A stretch of 6,735 bases of DNA from Micrococcales bacterium (GTDB lineage Bacteria; Actinomycetota; Actinomycetes; Actinomycetales; Dermatophilaceae), in the NCBI GenBank assembly GCA_030537915.1, contig JAUNUZ010000131.1, forward strand, positions 1-6,735, read 5' to 3'. Numbering within the stretch: the stretch's first letter is position 1; each line of letters begins with the position of its first letter. The notes beneath the pieces were generated by a model. It was not told where the DNA came from, ran no database searches, and was given only the letters and a program-made list of their open reading frames with translations. Made by a program: the position numbers and the translations under genes. Below are positions 5,548 through 6,735 of this stretch, one piece after another.

Positions 5548-6498
5548 TCAGCGCTTGGCCGGTAACCCGGTGATGACTGCCTCGGCCACCTCGCGCATAC
5601 CGAGGCGACGGTCCATGGCGGTCTTCTGAATCCAGCGGAAAGCGTCAGCCTCGCTGAGCTTGAGTTGGGTCATCAGCACGCCCTTGGCGCGATCGACGGC
5701 CTTGCGGGTCTCCAACCGCTCGCCTAGATCCGCGATCTCGCTCTCCAGCGCCGTCAGCTCGGTCCAGCGCGAGCGGGCGATGTCGAGTGCTGGACGTAGG
5801 TCTTCGACGGTGAACGGCTTGACGACATAGGCCATCACGCCGGCGTCGCGCGCACGCTCGACCAGGTTTTTGTCGCTGAAGGCCGTCAGCATGACCACTG
5901 GCGCGATGCGCTCCTTGCCGATCGCCTCGGCGGCGCTGACTCCATCCAAGACCGGCATCTTGATGTCGAGGACGACGAGATCGGGGCGATGCCGGCGAAC
6001 CAGCTCGATCGCCTGCTCTCCGTCCGGCGCCTGGCCTACGACGTCGAAGCCCGCGCCCTCGAGCATCTCCGCGAGGTCGAGCCGGATGAGCGCCTCGTCC
6101 TCTGCGATGACTACCCGCAGGCCGTTGGCGGAGTCCGGCGTGCCCGGCACAACGGCCGCCGCCGTTGTGCTCGTGCCGGTGGGCTCATCTTGATCGACCG
6201 CACCGTCCGCGGCACCGCGCTCGACTGATTCCTTCCCCTTCTCGGCCTTGGTCAGCTTGGCTACCTTGGTCGACACCTTGGCCTTCCTGACCCTGGTCGG
6301 CTTGGCTTCCTTGGCCTCGCTGGGCCCCTGGGGATCATTGGTCGCAGCCGCTTCGTGCACAGAGTCCTCGGCGGCCGCGCCTCCTGCCCGTGAGACCGTC
6401 CCGCCACGACGCGGGAGCGACGCCATCGATGTGTCACCCGGGCCGGCGTGGCCGGGCTCGGCGGGGCTGGGGGGAGGCGTCGTCAGCTCGTTACTCAC
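5548..6498 (-). CDS. pdtaR: PdtaR-like response regulator (receiver + ANTAR) with long N-terminal extension
   Basis: This 316-residue response regulator has a CheY-type receiver (about 126-240) and an RNA-binding ANTAR domain (about 248-312). Receiver residues are the acidic pair E133/D134, phosphoacceptor D178 in VVLDIKMP, T205 in LTAF, Y224 and K227 in VVKPF. The ANTAR part (LESEIADLGERLETRKAVDRAKGVLM...DAFRWIQKTAMDRR) closely follows mycobacterial PdtaR (Rv1626), which when phosphorylated by the kinase PdtaS binds RNA hairpins and prevents early transcription termination. Rv1626, as I recall it, has about 205 residues and begins about a dozen residues before the receiver; here residues 1-125 are extra. 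They are Pro/Ala-rich, then strongly basic (about 60-90, with repeated KxxK), then acidic. GC-rich third positions continue through them, so they look coding. The GTG at 6498 is chosen because TAGGGT lies 6 bases upstream; the ATG at 6504 abuts that hexamer and would be outside the mRNA. No PdtaS-like kinase lies in the window. Confidence 0.92.
   Translation of the reverse strand: MSNELTTPPPSPAEPGHAGPGDTSMASLPRRGGTVSRAGGAAAEDSVHEAAATNDPQGPSEAKEAKPTRVRKAKVSTKVAKLTKAEKGKESVERGAADGAVDQDEPTGTSTTAAAVVPGTPDSANGLRVVIAEDEALIRLDLAEMLEGAGFDVVGQAPDGEQAIELVRRHRPDLVVLDIKMPVLDGVSAAEAIGKERIAPVVMLTAFSDKNLVERARDAGVMAYVVKPFTVEDLRPALDIARSRWTELTALESEIADLGERLETRKAVDRAKGVLMTQLKLSEADAFRWIQKTAMDRRLGMREVAEAVITGLPAKR
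6147..6170. repeat. Perfect 10-bp inverted repeat inside the response regulator gene
   Basis: GCACAACGGC (6147-6156) and GCCGTTGTGC (6161-6170) form a perfect stem with the loop CGCC. A second pairing, CCGGCAC (6144-6150) with GTGCCGG (6173-6179), shares the left arm and could form an alternative stem. The element encodes the TTAAAVV stretch just before the receiver domain. In the mRNA it would be a stable GC-rich hairpin within the coding region. Confidence 0.7.
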
Positions 6499-6504
6499 GC
6501 ACAT

Positions 6505-6510
6505 ACCCTA
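6505..6510 (-). promoter_or_regulatory. -10 element for leaderless response regulator mRNA
   Basis: Read on the - strand this is TAGGGT, followed by 6 bases (ATGTGC) and then GTG at 6498. Hexamer and spacing are identical to those before the DUF554 gene. The geometry supports a transcript beginning at the GTG. I see no TTGACA-like -35. The gene thus seems to have its own promoter rather than relying on read-through from the tRNA gene upstream. Confidence 0.55.
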
Positions 6511-6591
6511 GGCCGCGCGTGCGCTGGCTTGCGCACCGACTACCCAGTCTCTTGCTAGACGCCCGCGCGCAGGTACGTCGGCCAGATGGAG

Positions 6592-6674
6592 TGCCGGGAG
6601 CGGGACTTGAACCCGCACGACCGTGAGGTCAGAGCATTTTGAGTGCTCCGTGTCTGCCATTCCACCATCCCGGC
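6592..6674 (-). tRNA. tRNA-Leu, anticodon CAA
   Basis: This 83-base class II tRNA reads on the - strand with acceptor arms GCCGGGA and TCCCGGC plus discriminator A. The D stem is GTG/CAC. The anticodon stem GAGCA/TGCTC encloses the loop CTCAAAA, giving anticodon CAA (+ strand 6639-6641), which decodes UUG. A long variable arm with a GACC/GGTC stem and the T arm GCGGG-TTCAAGT-CCCGC complete the cloverleaf. The long variable arm, A discriminator and anticodon all fit leucine. The 3' CCA is not encoded (the next bases are CTC), so it must be added by CCA-adding enzyme. Confidence 0.97.
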
Positions 6675-6694
6675 AGGTGGGTCGAACGGCTGCC

Positions 6695-6700
6695 AGCATA
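6695..6700 (-). promoter_or_regulatory. Candidate -10 element for tRNA-Leu
   Basis: Read on the - strand this is TATGCT (TANNNT), about 20 bases before the mature tRNA 5' end. It would give a short 5' leader of about 14 bases, typical for a singly transcribed tRNA. A -35 element is not clear. Confidence 0.4.
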
Positions 6701-6735
6701 ACCCGACGACCGTCCGCACCGCCTGGCGCTACCCG

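Noticed and set aside
6148..6150. Internal GTG in the response regulator as a start giving a normal-length PdtaR
   Set aside because: There is no Shine-Dalgarno upstream, the GTG lies within a strong hairpin arm, and the upstream frame keeps coding-like third positions after a good leaderless start.
6248..6511. 87-codon + strand frame with a hydrophobic, membrane-like N-terminus
   Set aside because: It is antisense to the lysine-rich tract of the response regulator; AAG lysine codons read backward give Leu, which creates the false hydrophobic segment.
6544..6562. GTCT/AGAC stem downstream of tRNA-Leu as a terminator
   Set aside because: Only 4 bp with no U-tract; too weak to call.

Overview
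The window is GC-rich chromosomal DNA with strongly G/C-biased third codon positions. It most likely comes from an actinobacterium, probably of the Micrococcales/Intrasporangiaceae type. The evidence is an actinobacterial-type DNA polymerase I, a receiver-ANTAR response regulator of the PdtaR (Rv1626) type, a class II tRNA-Leu without an encoded CCA, and TANNNT -10 elements placed 6-7 bases before GTG starts, as in leaderless actinobacterial genes. The family-level placement is inference. The region looks like core housekeeping DNA: I see no insertion sequence, phage gene, CRISPR array, toxin-antitoxin pair or defence gene.

Layout from left to right: (1) the C-terminal third of a formate-tetrahydrofolate ligase (fhs, + strand, cut by the window edge); (2) a perfect stem-loop between convergent genes; (3) polA on the - strand; (4) a hotdog-fold acyl-CoA thioesterase of the PaaI/EntH type on the + strand, divergent from polA; (5) a GNAT N-acetyltransferase on the - strand, tail to tail with the thioesterase with 4 bp between stop codons; (6) a 283-bp divergent intergenic region; (7) a DUF554 multi-pass membrane protein on the + strand; (8) a PdtaR-like response regulator on the - strand with a long lysine/alanine-rich N-terminal extension; (9) tRNA-Leu(CAA) on the - strand.

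The genes alternate in direction, so nearly every one is its own transcription unit and no protein operon is visible. They cover C1-folate metabolism, DNA repair and replication, acyl-CoA hydrolysis, protein or small-molecule acetylation, an unassigned membrane function, RNA-level antitermination control, and leucine decoding. The pairing of polA with a hotdog thioesterase and a PdtaR-type regulator recalls the mycobacterial pdtaR-polA neighbourhood, here with a GNAT gene and a DUF554 gene in between (recalled synteny, not searched).

The points most worth a second look are the shared leaderless promoter geometry (TAGGNT, 6 or 7 bases, then GTG) at three genes, the roughly 125-residue extension of the response regulator, and a perfect 10-bp inverted repeat in that gene where the extension meets the receiver domain. 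I did not find a convincing undescribed multi-gene system.
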